A stretch of 64,000 bases of DNA from Gnetum montanum. Lineage: Eukaryota; Streptophyta; Gnetopsida; Gnetales; Gnetaceae. A program made the position numbers and the translations under genes. Of the stretch, positions 20,600-33,105 are shown piece by piece (position 1 is the first letter of the stretch; each line of letters starts with the position of its first letter). Under the pieces are notes generated by a model. It did no database searches, had not been told where the DNA came from, and worked only from the letters and a program-made list of their open reading frames with translations. The DNA is taken from contig MNCI01036718.1 in assembly GCA_015680685.1 (NCBI GenBank), forward strand, positions 155,974 to 219,973, written 5' to 3'.

Positions 20600-23000
20600 G
20601 TTGCATGGACAATATAGGGTCCTTTCCAAAGGGTTTGAAACTTAGTTCTTTATGGAACATGGTTGGGATTATAGTAAAGGACTCTATCACCAGGCTTAAT
20701 AAACACTTGTCTTATGTTTGCATCATGCCTACATTTTGGAGTATTTCTTGTGAACCTCATTTCTTATCAATGCTACAAGTTGATTTTCATCCAAAAAGTT
20801 AAGATTCATGAGACATTCCTTCTAAATTATGTCTAGGTATAGGTCAAGTATACTAGCAATAGCTAACGTTTCAAGCTCTACTAGGATTGGTAGGATCAGA
20901 AGTTTTTCATGTAATAGTTCATAGGGTGAGTACCCAATAGGGAATTTCCATCTGGACCCATATGCCCACATAGCATTGTATAGCTTAGCGCTCCAATCTT
21001 TTTGAAATCAACTAACATTTCAAGTTAATATTCCTGTGAGTTCCCTATTAGTTACTTCTACTTGGGCATCAGCTTGGGGGTAATATGGTATTTATGATTA
21101 ACCCCAAGGGGTTGCATCATCCTCTTGAATGTAGCTCCCATGAAGTGGGTTTTGTTATTAGATATCAATATTCTTGGTACTTCAAATCAATTCACCACAT
21201 GTTATTGGAAGAATTTAGTGACTATTATGGCTATACAATCTCTGGCTACAGCTACTTATGCCCACTTGGTGTGATAATCAACAGTAACTATGATGTATGA
21301 TTTCCCATTGGACATTGATGTGATGGACCCCATGAAATCAATTTCCCAGATATCGAATGGTTCTAATGGTTGTATCCATTACTATGGACCTTCATTTTTG
21401 GTTGTTAGTCAGTCCTCCATCACATTAACAACTTTCATAAGATTAGGTGAACTCATGTGCATCCTTGAATATGATAGGCCAAAAATAGCCTGACATCATC
21501 AACTTCAATGTTGTTCTACATCCTACATAGTCACCACCACATGATCCCTCATGTACATCTTGTAGAGTTCATTGTTGGCTCTCCTCTAAAATGAACCATC
21601 TCACTAGTCCATATGCACATATCCTATAAAGATTTCCATTAATTTTCATATACCATTTAAGTTGGTGGAGGAACTTTTCTCTTTGTTTCTTGTTCCACTC
21701 AACAGGAAGCTCTTGTGTAGTAAGGTAAGTCATGTAATTCATAATCCATGACTTTTCTATTGCGTTAATAACCATTGTTGTTCTTGTAAATAAATTTTTG
21801 TCAGAAAATCAGTATAATAAGGGTTCATCCTATTCTTTTGGTTCCCATATTAGTCTTGATAAATGATCAGCTACAACATTTTTAGTGCCCTTTTTATCTA
21901 TCATGATGATGTCAAACTCCTATAACATCATAAGCCATCATATCATCCTTGGACTAACTATTTGTTTATTCATCAAAATCAAATCATGCAATGATATGTG
22001 TGGATATAAATAGGATACTCGAGCACATAATGTATGAATATTTCAAGTGCATACACCATGGCCATAAGCTCCCTTTCTGTAGTGGTGTAATTAAGTTGTT
22101 CCCTAGTGATGCTTCGACTAGTGCAGCATATGTAATATGGTCTTTTTTTATCATCAAGGTAAGTGAGTACTATTCCCAGTGCATAGTCTAAAGCATTTGT
22201 CATAATGTGGAAAGGCTTGGACCAATCCAAAGCTTGAAGGATTGGTGTTTCGATTAGTTTCTATTTTAATGTCTCAAATGCCTTCTCACATTGTTCTATC
22301 CATTGGAATTATGTACCTTTCTTTTTAAGTTCTACTAGCAGCTTTATAATCTTCAATAAATTCTTAATAAACCTTATATAATATCCTATATGGCTAACAA
22401 ATTGATCTAATATCCTTAATAGTTTTTGACCACTTAGTGATATTTTAAATGACTCTTATCTTATTAGAATCTACCTCTATTCCTTTTTGAGACATTTTAT
22501 GCCCTAGGACAATACAATCTTGGACCATTAAATGACTTTTCTACTAGTTGAGATTTAGATTAGTTTCAACACATCTTTTTAAAACCTACTCTAGTTAGTT
22601 CAAGGCTTCTTTGAAGTATAGTTTGTATGTGGAAAATCATCCATGGAAACTTCCACTCCATTGCCAATTTGTGTTTGGAAGATACTTAGTACAATTCTTT
22701 GAAAGGTAGCGAGAGCATTGCACAAGCCAAAAGGCATTTACTTGTCAAAAAATATCCCCCATGAATTGGTGAATGTGGTACCCATTAAGCAAACTATGGT
22801 ACTAATGTCCTACAATAGTATTAAGGACTTAGTCTACATCAAATGTTGTTGAATTCAACATTCATAAGTTGATGCAGATCCTCCACTTATCACCTTTTTT
22901 TGGGACCATGACTAAGGGACTAACACATTCACTATCTACTATTGAGTAGATGAACCCTACTTTTAATGGCTTTTCCGATTCTTGTTTGACCACTTTTTTA
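20600..23000 (-). pseudogene. pol: E4 pol: RT, RNase H, integrase
   Basis: RT active site reads EVSMDDF (about 22650). RNase H open stretch 22230-21979 starts MDWSKPFHIMTNALDYALG, where the usual D of MTDAS reads N. 21775-21569 gives the RNase H/integrase junction, ending YGLVRWFILEE; here the arginine codon is kept where E1 and E8 both have TGA. Integrase: first Asp kept (WEIDFMGS), second changed (ISNNKTHF), third Glu kept (AQVEVTNRE). Frameshifts are frequent. Confidence 0.8.
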
Positions 23001-24199
23001 AGTTTATGGTTTAGTCTTCTTTGTGGTTGGTTGTGACATTTGATAGTTGGGTCTATATAAATTCAGTGTTGACATATGCATGGATCTATAACCGTTATTT
23101 CATGATAAGACCATGAAAATGTTGTTAGTCATTTATTCACCACTTCTAATAATCTTCTATTTTGATCTTTATCAAGATTACCATTGATAATTATTTTTTT
23201 ATTGTTAGCTAGAAAAGCATACTCTAGTACATCCAATAGATCTTTTAGTTTTAAAGGTTCTGGTTCATACTTGTCTTAGGTCTCTAACTGTCCCCATTCA
23301 ATGTCTTCTTCTTGATATGATTGTACATAAGGATGTTTCCTTCTTAGCTATTCTAACCTATCAATTACTTTAACATAGGCACTTGTGATTTTATTCAATG
23401 GTTCCATGCACATGTCAAAATCCGTCTCTTTTTTAGTAATCAGCCATTGGTTTCCTTCTTGTTTTATGGTTGTTGCATACAAACATTGTTGCACACACAT
23501 ATCTTCTATACATTAATTGCATGTTGTATTGCTTTCTTATTTTATGACCCAAATTTTTCACATACAATTATACCTATTATTGTTATATGTGATACATGGA
23601 ACTCTGTGGCTTTATACAATTCCAGCTTCATCTTCCTTGAAAGTTTCTAAGGACAAGTCTTTGATTCCTAGATTAGTGTCCACTGTGCCATGCTCTTCCC
23701 ATAATTATAGGAAATTCACCCTTGTTTTTTCCTAAGTGTATGAAAAGAAACTCAACAAGGTAGGACCAACCACTAATGGTTATAATAACATCCTCTACTT
23801 ATCCAAGTGGAACAACAATTGACTGGTCAATAAGCTCTAGCATAATATTGCTCTTTTTTAGTGGAGGAAGATTTCAAGCTTTGTACATGTCTTGCCAAAT
23901 CAAATTTACTACTAACCTAGAATCTAGTAGAGCCTTACATGGTTTGTTTCTACTATTTGAAGATATACTAAGGAACTTTTTGGATCTATTATTTTCTTAG
24001 GAAGTGCTCCTACCTTGATCCAATGCATTACAGTTTGAGTGAGCATGATAGTGGTCAAATTCAAATCCATAGAATGTGGAAGCTTGGCGTTCTAGAAATT
24101 CAAGGATGAAGTTCCTATCCTTTGAACCATTTCTAGAATTTTTCTAAAAATGGGTGTTTCCTGGATCTATGTTCATTTACCATTACATCCTCTTATACC

Positions 24200-25797
24200 C
24201 TAGTAGCATTCTTTTTCTATGATTGTGTTTGCAATTCTCCTTGCATAACTAGTGGTGGCACTAGTTGAATTGAGAAACCAATTGTTGGCTGATGTGCATA
24301 AGAATTGAGGTCCATTTATGATGTATTGGCTCTATGATACTTTGGTAGATAATAGTGAGAGGAGGTATGAACTAAAGCATTTCTCAGAGAGATTGAACAT
24401 TGAACGTAATATCCATAAGGGTTTGGTTGCCTATATGGATATTGCTACCTTGGTGGTGGCATTCCCCACACTTGTGGTTGTTATGACTATTGTTGATATT
24501 GCTCTTGTGGTTGAGGATAGGCTCCACTTGGATAATATGATGATTGATATGGTTTCAAAAAGTTACCTTATGAGTAATGTAATCATCTTGACATTTGTTT
24601 CTTGATAAATCTTAGGTTAAGCACATATACCCTAGACTCTTGCAAGTGGGCCATAACAAGGCAACATCCCTTAGGATGTTCATATTGGCACACCCTACAT
24701 CCTTCTTTGTCTTTCAAATTGGAGTCTATTACTTCTTCAACCACAACAACTTTTCCTCTATGTTTGTAGTTCTCTCATCCAATGTCTCTTCTTTTCTTCC
24801 TTTTTTATATTTTTTTTAAAGATTGTTCAATATTTTCTTCTACTATCTTGAGTGTAGTAGCAAATATTTCATCCACCGAATCCCACATTTTCTCTATCTT
24901 TGTCACAATATCACTAACTAGTTTTTAGATGGGTAGAGTCTTCTTTTGAATGGCAGCCTCCAAAGTTTCTTCTTCCTGTATATCACACATTCTTATGTTC
25001 CTTTTTCTTATTATTGGATCTCGATTATACTCTTCTGCCAATTTTCTTTTCTTTAATTCTCCTTCCTCTTTGGCTACATGGTCTATTAGTCTTTAGATTT
25101 AATGGACTATCATTTTTGATAATTTTCCTTTGGCATATACCCTACAAGTTTCTCTAGTCTTGTATCTTAACCCATCAATGATATGCCTAAGTTGCTACCT
25201 CTAAGAAAACCCCTTGCTTGGGCATCTATGTAGTAATGAATAGTACCTATCCATTGTCACATTAAGGGATTCATGTGTTCCATGCTTCCATCCTTGAATT
25301 TTTTTTCTTAAATTGGACACTCTAGAATAGGTCTGATATTTTTCATTAAAAAGCTTTAGCATTGTACTTCATCTTCATATTGTTTCTAGTTCTAAAGATT
25401 GATACCAACTCTCCACTACCTTGATGAATATTCTAGAAAATAACTTTAACTTCTACCAATCATCCTCAATGTTCTGAAGGGCACATGCATTGTGGAATGC
25501 TTGGACATGGTGTTGTGGATCTACATTGTATTCACCTTCAAACTTGGGAATGTTATTCATATCTAGACACTTGATGCAACTATCCCTTGGTAGGGATATA
25601 TACTGCTTCTCTTATATTAATCATATTTCAAGTAGCCAATAAGGGTTCTTGATGATCTTTAGGTTTGTAAACTCTGTTATAGCTATGACCCCTTCGATGC
25701 TTATAATGATTTTCCCTTTCCTCATGCTTGATTTTGTCTCTTCTTTCTCCATAGTTGTCTTTCTTATCATCATGAGACCTTCTTTGATGTACATATC
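24200..25797 (-). pseudogene. gag: E4 gag, central and C-terminal part
   Basis: The His/Lys/Arg-rich linker (HQRRSHDDKKDNYGERRD, 25777 downwards) corresponds to the HHHDRGRSSRREGKKHHH region of E5. The zinc knuckle reads CRVCQYEHPKGC (about 24661-24702), C-x2-C-x3-H-x3-C, followed by HLQESR. The gag is split at codon level by E5: its N-terminal part lies at 33106-33860. Confidence 0.75.
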
Positions 25798-26696
25798 TGA
25801 TGAGATGCGATATCGCATAGGCTGCCATATCGCATACGTGATATCATGGTGCATCATCATATCGCGTACACGATATCGCGATGCGCCGTCATATCTATAA
25901 ATAAGAGGCGGATCTTCCTTGTTTCTTCATCCTAAGCTAGAACTAGGGAAACTCTAGCAGATTGATCACTACAGAGATAGAATATTTTCCATGTGCTCGT
26001 AGTAGGAGTCCTAAAGTGAACGGATCTTTATTCGAGCAACATTGTACCTGAACACAAGTTGTGTATGGCAATAAAGACAAACTTCCTAGATAAACCTTGG
26101 AGTGCATAGAATAGGATTTTATTTAATGTTATTTATTTCTTTCTCTCTCACCCTTATCTCCTAGGAATGCAAAATGAGTACAACTTGATTACGAGCATTT
26201 AAGAATGTGTACGGCTAATCAAGGAATGGATGCTCATTGCACTTAGGCTAGATTAGATTCTCTCAACACTTTCCTCCTAGTTAAGCGCCTCAGTATGACC
26301 ACTTCAAGCACGTGCGTTACGCGTGATGATCCCAGCAATGATTAGCATTTGGTAGCCATAGTTGCATCGGTTCAGGGTGTGTACGGTAAGTTGGAACGGA
26401 TGCTGACGCTAGGTAATTTAGACTTAGTTCATTAGTTAGAGTTAGTAATTAGTTTTTCAACCCTTCAACTCAATAGCATAGGAGACATAAAACATAAAAG
26501 ACTATAAAAATCATATACCTCAGACTTACTTAACCATACACCATGACAGCTACAAGTAAGTTTCGGAAGACAACGAATGATTAACCCTAAGTGTTCCATG
26601 GGGCATGTAGGCACTTAGTCTGCAGAGTTTGACCAAATCGCACGTGCTATGCTCGTATTTGTACGGTTGAGTGTAGGGGTGCCTCGCCACTCATCA
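25798..26696 (+). repeat. E5 5' LTR
   Basis: 899 bp, TGATGAGATGCGATATCGC to GCCTCGCCACTCATCA. U3 holds an array of GATATCGC/ATATCGCG palindromic blocks (25805-25890) just upstream of TATAAATA (25896-25903). It aligns with the 3' copy at 32191-33105 throughout, with many transitions. Confidence 0.93.
25896..25903 (+). promoter_or_regulatory. TATA box of E5 5' LTR
   Basis: TATAAATA followed by AGAGGCGG, conserved among the family's LTRs; the expected core promoter for genomic RNA, with U3 palindromes directly upstream. Confidence 0.65.
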
Positions 26697-26697
26697 T

Positions 26698-26717
26698 TGG
26701 CGCCATTGCTAGGGATT
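26698..26717 (+). other. E5 primer-binding site (tRNA-Asp type)
   Basis: TGGCGCCATTGCTAGGGATT, one base after the LTR end. It resembles the TGGCGCCGTTGCCGGGGA site, complementary to the tRNA-Asp 3' end, widely used by plant Athila/Tat elements. The E8 and E4 sites are TGGTGTAGTTGCCAGGGA and TAGCATCATTGTCGGGGA. Confidence 0.85.
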
Positions 26718-26835
26718 AAGTGTTTGTGCACTAAATAGAACATAGGATATCACTCACATCATTGGAAGCCTAAATGAACCTTTGGGTTAATTAAAGAAAA
26801 AATTATATAATAGTAAAATTAGCACACTGATAACA

Positions 26836-29328
26836 ATGTCTTCTTCTCATAAGAGAAACTAACCACCTAGGGACAATAAAAATAACAGTCGGCAATCAAA
26901 AACACATAACCTAAATCTGCCAAGTCCTCAACAATACCAGATAGTCTATACTCATCCCGATGGGTATATTCCAAATTTTACTTTTATCCTCCATCAAGAT
27001 GAACAGATGCGCTCGAGGGATTTGTAAGGTAACATTGAGTTACCTCCAGATCATGCAGTCCCAAACATGCTTCTCCATGCTTTGGCACAGATTGGCATGA
27101 TAGAATTATATGCTAAATATGTTGTGGAAAATTTTGACGTGAGGGATTATCATTCCACAGCTTTACAATGTATGAGGGACTCAAGGCAGGAGAGCCAACA
27201 TACACTGTTGAAGGGAAAAGAGGTCTCGCATGTCCTTAGCAAAATTGAAGATGGTGAACCACTCAAAACGAGTTCACTATCAAAAGATGTTCCCCCTCCT
27301 AATGATGGTGAGAAGGTGGGGTATCAGAACCTATGCTCAACGATACATAACACTGGTTCTGATCCTCGTGAACACCAACTATTCACAGAGGGAACAACAA
27401 CTCATAATAAGGACGGGCACTTAGATCATCACCATGATCGGGGCCGTAGCAGCCGAAGAGAAGGAAAGAAGCATCACCATAGCAATGGCTCTCTTTCCTC
27501 TTCTCCTTCATCTCATCACTCACCCTCTCCTTCCAAATTTGGGTGCAACCATCACGAGCATAATAGAGAGGATAAAGGTAAGAAAAATGAGAGACCTCGA
27601 TGAGAGAGTCGAGAGAGAGGACAGGGGCATGAATGAAGGAAAAGTAGGGAATAATGAAGACATCATAGGCGTCATGAAAGAGATGATCATGACGAACCCC
27701 TACTTGCAACCTGAAGTATGCTTGACATAACAGAGGCTGTTAGAATTCCCACAAGGCATTTAAAGATAGTCGAATCAAATGCTTAGACATGAACAACATC
27801 CCATGATTTGAAGGGGGATACAACGCTGATCTGCAGCATCATTTATAGGCATTCCACGATGCCTGTGCCTTGCAAAACATAGAGAACGAGTGGCAAAAAC
27901 TTAAGTTTTTTCCAAGGACACTCATTAAAGAAGTAGAGAGTTGGTACCGGTCCTTAGAATCGGAAACCATCAGGAGGTGGAGTACAATGTTAGAACTCTT
28001 CAACGATAAGTATCAAAAGTATTCCAGAGTGTCTAATTTACATAAGCAGATCCAAGGATGGAAGCAAGGTAATCATGAACCCTTGGATGCTACCATGGCC
28101 CACTACTACACATTGTTACATCGTTGCTCAGGCCATAGTTACGCACAACGGGATCAACTTCGCCACATCGTAGATGGGCTAAGGCATGAGACTAGAAGAA
28201 CCCTTGGGACTTATGCCCAAGGGAGACTATCAAAACTCAGAGCCCATGAAGTACATCACTTGTTGGAACAAGTAGCAAAAGAAGAAGGTGAACTACGAAA
28301 AATAGAGAGTGCAAAAGAATACAACTGTGATCCCTCCCCTTGAAAGAAGGGAGTGAAATTTTGCGATGAAGAGGATGAGTCACCACTCAAAGAGTTGGTG
28401 AATAGAAAAACCTTGCCGATTCAAAAACTAACGATAGAAGTATCGGCTAAGGTGGATCAATTGTGGGATTCCTTAGACTCCAGACTTGAAACTGTCTTGA
28501 AAATTGTAGAAGAGTCTAAGGCGGAACAAAGTAGTGACAAAGATAAGACAAAGAGGAGAAATGCAGGCCCTGCACATAATAAGGGTAAGGGGAAAATTAC
28601 TATCTTCAATGAAGTTGTGGATTCAGACACAGACGATGACGGTGGATGTGAGATCTACCATTATGATCATCCCAAGGGATGTTGTCCGATCATCTCACAT
28701 TTACAAGAGTCTAGGGTGTATGCACTTAATCCAAGACTTAACCAACGACAAACACCCCGAAGGTTACCTTATCCCCAAGGTAACCCAAGACAGTTCCACC
28801 AACCATTAACGTACTATCCAAGTGGAACTCCACCACAACCCATCAGACAACATCAATAGTGACAATACCCACAGTCATGGGGGATGCCATTGCAAACACA
28901 ATAGTACCCTTACCGGCAGCCAGGCCCATATGGATATTATATGTAGCAGCTGATTTCTCCAAGTGACTCTATGAGTCACACAACTCCCCAATGTCACTAC
29001 CAAGTTTGGGAGTACTTTAGGAGGACTCCTTCTCCTCTGGGAGACATCCCACATATACACCATCCTCCAACTCCCTCTGCACCTCTTCCGCCTATAGTTC
29101 CCATAACACCTCCTGATCCAACAATGCAAGGGGAACTCCCTACTCAACTGCAGCAATGTAACGCTGCGACAGCTGTAAATATTCAACCTGCTACTGATTC
29201 TAACAACTATAAAAAGAAAAGACCTTTTTTCATAACCAAAAGCCTAGATAAACTCTCGCAACAACAAGCGATTGAGTCTAGGTACACTCCTCCACCATCT
29301 AACACTTCGGAGCACCCTTCAGTCCAAT
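26836..29328 (+). pseudogene. gag: E5 gag
   Basis: Starts MSSSHKRN at 26836, matching MSSCSNKS in E8. Blocks: IPNFTFILHQDEQMRSRDL; MLLHALAQIG (open 27067-27603); the His-rich HHHDRGRSSRREGKKHHH; a Ser-rich stretch; capsid core with ESWYRSLESETIRRW and NHEPLDATMAHYYTLLHRC (27870-28343); C-terminal helices; a zinc-knuckle region reading CEIYHYDHPKGC, where the second cysteine is lost (TGC to TAC); then a Pro/Gln-rich tail with KKKRPFF. About ten stops and frame changes break it. Gag would package element RNA; most of its length is still recognisable. Confidence 0.85.
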
Positions 29329-29342
29329 AGAGCTATACGCAT

Positions 29343-29867
29343 ATGGTTATGTTAATGCATACCATAATCGATTGGATCAAGGTAGGCCACCTTCCCAGGA
29401 AACTAACTAATCCTGAAAGCCCCTTAATCTATTTACAAATCACCAGGAATGAACCACATAAGGATTTTCTTGACTCAGGTTTTGGAGTCAACCTAATTTC
29501 ACGAGAGATGTATCAAGCCTGGAACCTGCCCCAACTTAAGAAGAGCAACATCCAACTAGAGCTGGCAGACCAGTCCATCACCATTCCCTTGGGATTGGTG
29601 GAGGACATTGTTACCACTGTGTGTGGTTGGTCCTACCCAGCTGACTTCCTGGTGATAGAAGTTAATAGCAACAACGGGGACTTCCCAATTATAATGGGAA
29701 GGTCATGGCTAAGTACAGTAGATGCGTACCTAGGGATTTGTGATCTTTCACTGAAAATTTCTAAGATAAATATTTATGGAAAGATCAAGAAGATAAAAGT
29801 TCCATGCATCACATACAGTGATTCATTGGATGATGACATGGAGGAAATGCCTCCATGTAACAAGTGA
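29343..29867 (+). CDS. E5 protease domain
   Basis: An open 174-codon stretch. The aspartic protease motif is intact: KDFLDSGFGVNLIS (Asp-Ser-Gly), followed by the hydrophobic ADFLVIEV and the FPIIMGRSWLSTVDA segment that matches the I(I/L)GRxxL flap-side motif of Athila proteases. In the parent element it is part of the gag-pol polyprotein and cleaves it; here no pol follows. Start is arbitrary, the domain being internal to the polyprotein. In E8 the same motif reads DSS. Confidence 0.82.
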   Translation: MVMLMHTIIDWIKVGHLPRKLTNPESPLIYLQITRNEPHKDFLDSGFGVNLISREMYQAWNLPQLKKSNIQLELADQSITIPLGLVEDIVTTVCGWSYPADFLVIEVNSNNGDFPIIMGRSWLSTVDAYLGICDLSLKISKINIYGKIKKIKVPCITYSDSLDDDMEEMPPCNK

Positions 29868-30141
29868 GCCCTTGAAATTTTGAAACAAAGATGCCTGTAT
29901 GTAGCAACCACACAACAAGTAGTAGACACCCCGTGGTTGATAGCTACTCGAAAGCGTAAACAAATATGCATGGAATAAACTGAGGAGACAAACCATGCCA
30001 GTAATGAAGGCATAGACATGTTGGAATATGAGTGTCGCCAACTCCCACCCCTCAACCTAAGATTATCAATTGGGAGTTGGGCACTTCTACGAAATTTAAA
30101 TAGACGTTCATTATTTCGAATCTCTCCCTTGCAATTCAGTC
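29868..30141 (+). pseudogene. pol: E5 pol remnant spanning the internal deletion
   Basis: After TGA 29865-29867 and a TAA near 29976, a frame runs TEETNHASNEG...EYECRQLPPLNL (the RT linker; E8 has VRCQLPSLNL) and, past the junction near 30104, into SLFRISPLQFSHGGDGHLC and its stop. The last segment equals the pol C-terminus of E1 (SLFWISPLQLGHGGDGHLC). Everything between, about 4 kb of RT, RNase H and integrase, is absent. Confidence 0.8.
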
Positions 30142-31831
30142 ATGGGGGAGATGGCCACCTATGCTAATCATATGGGGGCCCTCAGTTCTTTTTAAGTTTT
30201 TTTTACATGTTTTTTTATGCATTTTTGTTTTACAACATTTTTGTTATATAATTTTTTGTCTTACACATTTTTTTTTTACACATTTTTGTCTTACACGTTT
30301 TTGTTTTAGAATTTCTTCAACTTTTCTTGTTTTTGTTTTACAACTTTCTTTAAATTTTCTTGTTTTTGTTTTACAACATCATTATACTTTTCCATTTTTT
30401 GGTGTGTGTGTGTGTGTGTGATCCACCCTATAAGTTTGTCATCCAATAAGTGTTCTTCGTGATGGTATGAACTATTTTCATGTTGATTACCAATGTTTGG
30501 TTTTTACCTTTAATTCACAATGTTGATACTAAGGTATGTTTCTTTTGATATGGTAGGCAATGAGTTCACTTCATCCATCCATCCACTAGTTTCTATGGCC
30601 TCTCTTGGCTTGGAAATGTATAGTCTCCTTCATAATAAGAACCTTAACGAATCGGTGATTGGGCACTTTTCAAACTAAGGAAGGACTCAAGGCTTGAAAA
30701 GGGTGTGACTTCAAGGGAACTTGATTCTTTTGTGTTGGCCATTCTCTTGGGTGCTTGGATGTTTTCTTCTTGAGTTTTCTCATCGTTCCGATCTTACCCA
30801 ATTATCGGAAGCTGAGACAATAAAAATAACAAAGTCTGTGCATGGTGTGGTTCTCACGCATAAAAACACAAAACACAAAAAAAAAGAGAAAAAAGAAAAG
30901 TAAGAATTCAGAGCACACCCCTTAGAAAAAATAATAAATTGGGCTACAAGCACTGGTTATGGAACTAAAACTGTTCCCTCTAACTAACGCCCTTCTCACT
31001 TCCCATTCTCTCCTCTTTGTTTCGTCTGAATGGTGGTGACTCTTGGAGAATGTATTCTTGTTACTTCAAGAGGATGGTTTGGCCACATGCATTAATGCGA
31101 AGTCACTAGAAGTGGTTTGTTTGAGGTCAGAGTTGGAATGAGATTTTCCAAGTCACTTTAATCATAAACTACACAAGGGGTTGTACACCACCTTGTTCTT
31201 GGGATTCCATTCCATTCTATTCTCTCTATCCTTCTCTCCATTCTTCACCTCATTGCTAGTTGTATCATTAGTGTATATATTTTGGTTGATGCATTGTTTT
31301 CTTTTTGGTAAATTCTTGCAGTTAAGACTTTAACTCTTGTTCCAATTGACATTCCCAGAGCCTACGGACTCTTTGAATGTGGGTTTGTCAGGGCATTAAG
31401 GTTTGTCAGGGCATTAAGGGCATTAGCCTGCTTTGGGGAGGACCCATTGACATTCCTCTTTTGTGCACCAGTTAAATTCTTTTCCCTAACATTTTTGCAA
31501 TTAATTTTATTTTGTTCATTTCCATCTTGACATCCATTTCATCAATGCCATAGTTGTCCCTTTTTATCTATCTTTCTTACTCCTTTTCTTTCTCCATTCT
31601 AATGCTACCAGAGGTTTGCGATTAGTCATGGGGGTACGGGGCCCTATTTTTTTGATTTTCTCCTAGCCCCAATTTTTTTCAATTTTTTCCTAACCCCTAC
31701 ATCTTTGGTAGTCATCATTAATACATCCTCAAATTTGCAATTAGCCATACCACAACCTAGCGAATGGACCTACATCGAAGCAAGGACGATTCATTTACCC
31801 TTGCTAATATAAGATTGTGTTGTGTGTGCAG
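30142..31831 (+). other. E5 3' untranslated region
   Basis: Parallel to E1 2568-4145: a T-rich array (30185-30400), a (GT)n microsatellite (30403-30420), an A-rich run (30876-30900), an 18-bp perfect tandem duplication (31383-31418) and the 20-nt conserved box (31437-31456). No gene seen. Confidence 0.8.
31437..31456 (+). promoter_or_regulatory. Conserved 20-nt 3' UTR box, E5 copy
   Basis: Identical to the E1, E2 and E8 boxes; here it follows a fresh 18-bp tandem duplication by 18 bases. Confidence 0.7.
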
Positions 31832-31936
31832 ATGGCGATCATGCAACAACAGCTCAGATCTGGAGGGAACTCTTGGAATGGAGTGATGCTGAAGCAGCTA
31901 TGCAAGGAGAAAGATCGATGGCACACTTACGGATGA
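31832..31936 (+). pseudogene. Env-position mini-ORF, E5
   Basis: MAIMQQQLRSGGNSW..., 34 codons, starting right after TGTGTTGTGTGTGCAG. It aligns with the E1 mini-ORF (MAIIQQQNGSRANTW) and continues with WNGVMLKQLCKEKDRW before TGA. Possibly the truncated start of an ORF like that in E2, though the peptides are not similar beyond the junction. Confidence 0.5.
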
Positions 31937-32190
31937 ACAACGAAAGGTGCAATCTTGGCGTTGGCAGCAGCAACACTTCTTTCTCTCTTCTCTCTCAGCT
32001 GCCAACTAAGGCCTAATGTCAATGTAATAAGGTGTTCACCCTTGTTGTCATGAACACCAGTTTTGTCAAGTCTTGTAATGATGATCTATTCACATGTCAT
32101 CCCATTAGTTTCATTCACTTCAATAATCCCATACCTTCCCAATATTTTGTATGGAAATCGAGGATGAGTTTTCATCTAGTCATGGGGTTA

Positions 32191-33105
32191 TGATGAGACA
32201 TGATATCACATGGGCTACGATATCACATACGTGACATCGTGGATGCCGTGATATCGCATCCCATGCAATATCACATACACGATATCGTGATGCACCATCA
32301 TATCTATAAATAAGAGGTGGCTCTCCCTTGTTTTCTCATCCTAGGCTAGAAGTAGGGAAAATTTGGTAGATTGATCACTCCAGAGATAGAATATTTTCCA
32401 TGTGCCTGCAGTAGGAGTCCTAAAGTGAACAGATCTTTATTCGAGCAGCATTATACCTGAACACAAGTTGTGTATGGAAATAAAGACGAACTTCCTGGAT
32501 AAACCTTACAGTGCATGGAATAGGATTTTATTTAATGTTATTTATTACTTTTTCTCTCACCCTTATCTCCTAGTAATGCAGAATGAGTATGACTTGATTA
32601 CGAGCATTTAAGGATGTGTACGGATAATCAAGGAACGAATGCTCATCGCACTTAGGCTAGATTAGATTCTCTCAACCCCTTTCTCCTAGTTAAGTGCCTC
32701 AGTACAACCACTTCGAGCACGTGCATTACGCATGGTGATCCTAGAAACGATTAGTGTTTGGTAGCCATGGTTGCATCGGTTTAGGGTATGTACGGTAAGT
32801 GGGAACGAATGCTGACGCTAGGTAATTTAGACTTAGTTCATTAGTTAGAGTTAGTAATTAGTTTCTCAAACCTTCAACTCAATAGCATAGGAGACATAAA
32901 ACATAAAAGACTATAAAAATCATATACCTTGGACTTACTTAACCATACACCATGACAACTACAAGTAAGTCTGGGAAGACAATGAATGATTAGCCCTAAG
33001 TGTTCCTTGGGGCATGTAGGCACTTAGTTTGCGGAGTTCGACCAGATTGCATGTGCTACGCTCATATTCGTATGGTTGAGTGTAGGGGTGCCTCATCACT
33101 CATCA
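32191..33105 (+). repeat. E5 3' LTR
   Basis: 915 bp, TGATGAGACATGATATCAC to ATCACTCATCA, TATAAATA at 32305-32312. Preceded by the purine tract CATGGGGTTA. The pair with 25798-26696 defines the element. Confidence 0.93.

Larger units (their letters stand above)
19930..25797 (-). mobile_element. E4 (3' portion): old Athila-like element on the minus strand
   Basis: Reading right to left: gag (25797 to about 24200), protease region (about 23950-23600), linker, RT, RNase H and integrase (about 23000 to 20600), then 3' UTR-like sequence with a TGTGATGTCACACCCTTTTC block near 19940. The 3' LTR was not found. The 5' continuation is at 33106-34878, beyond the E5 insertion. Frames are heavily broken, making this an older copy than E8. 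Confidence 0.82.
25798..33105 (+). mobile_element. E5: complete-ended, pol-deleted Athila-like element
   Basis: 7,308 bp between TGATGAG and CTCATCA, flanked by ATATC (25793-25797) and ATGTC (33106-33110), a 5-bp target-site duplication with one mismatch. Two LTRs (899 and 915 bp), a tRNA-Asp-like primer site, gag, protease, 3' UTR and purine tract are present. RT, RNase H and integrase are missing: sequence goes from the start of the pol linker straight to the pol C-terminal tail near 30104. It sits inside the minus-strand E4 gag. Confidence 0.93.

Noticed and set aside
30403-30420. Short GT microsatellite as a promoter or Z-DNA element
   Set aside because: Simple repeat that varies between copies (GTGTGTGAGTGTGTC in E1); no support for function.
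31822-32016. 64-codon ORF overlapping the E5 env-position junction in another frame
   Set aside because: Starts before the acceptor-like CAG, and its frame is not kept in E1 or E8; the MAIMQQQ frame is the shared one.
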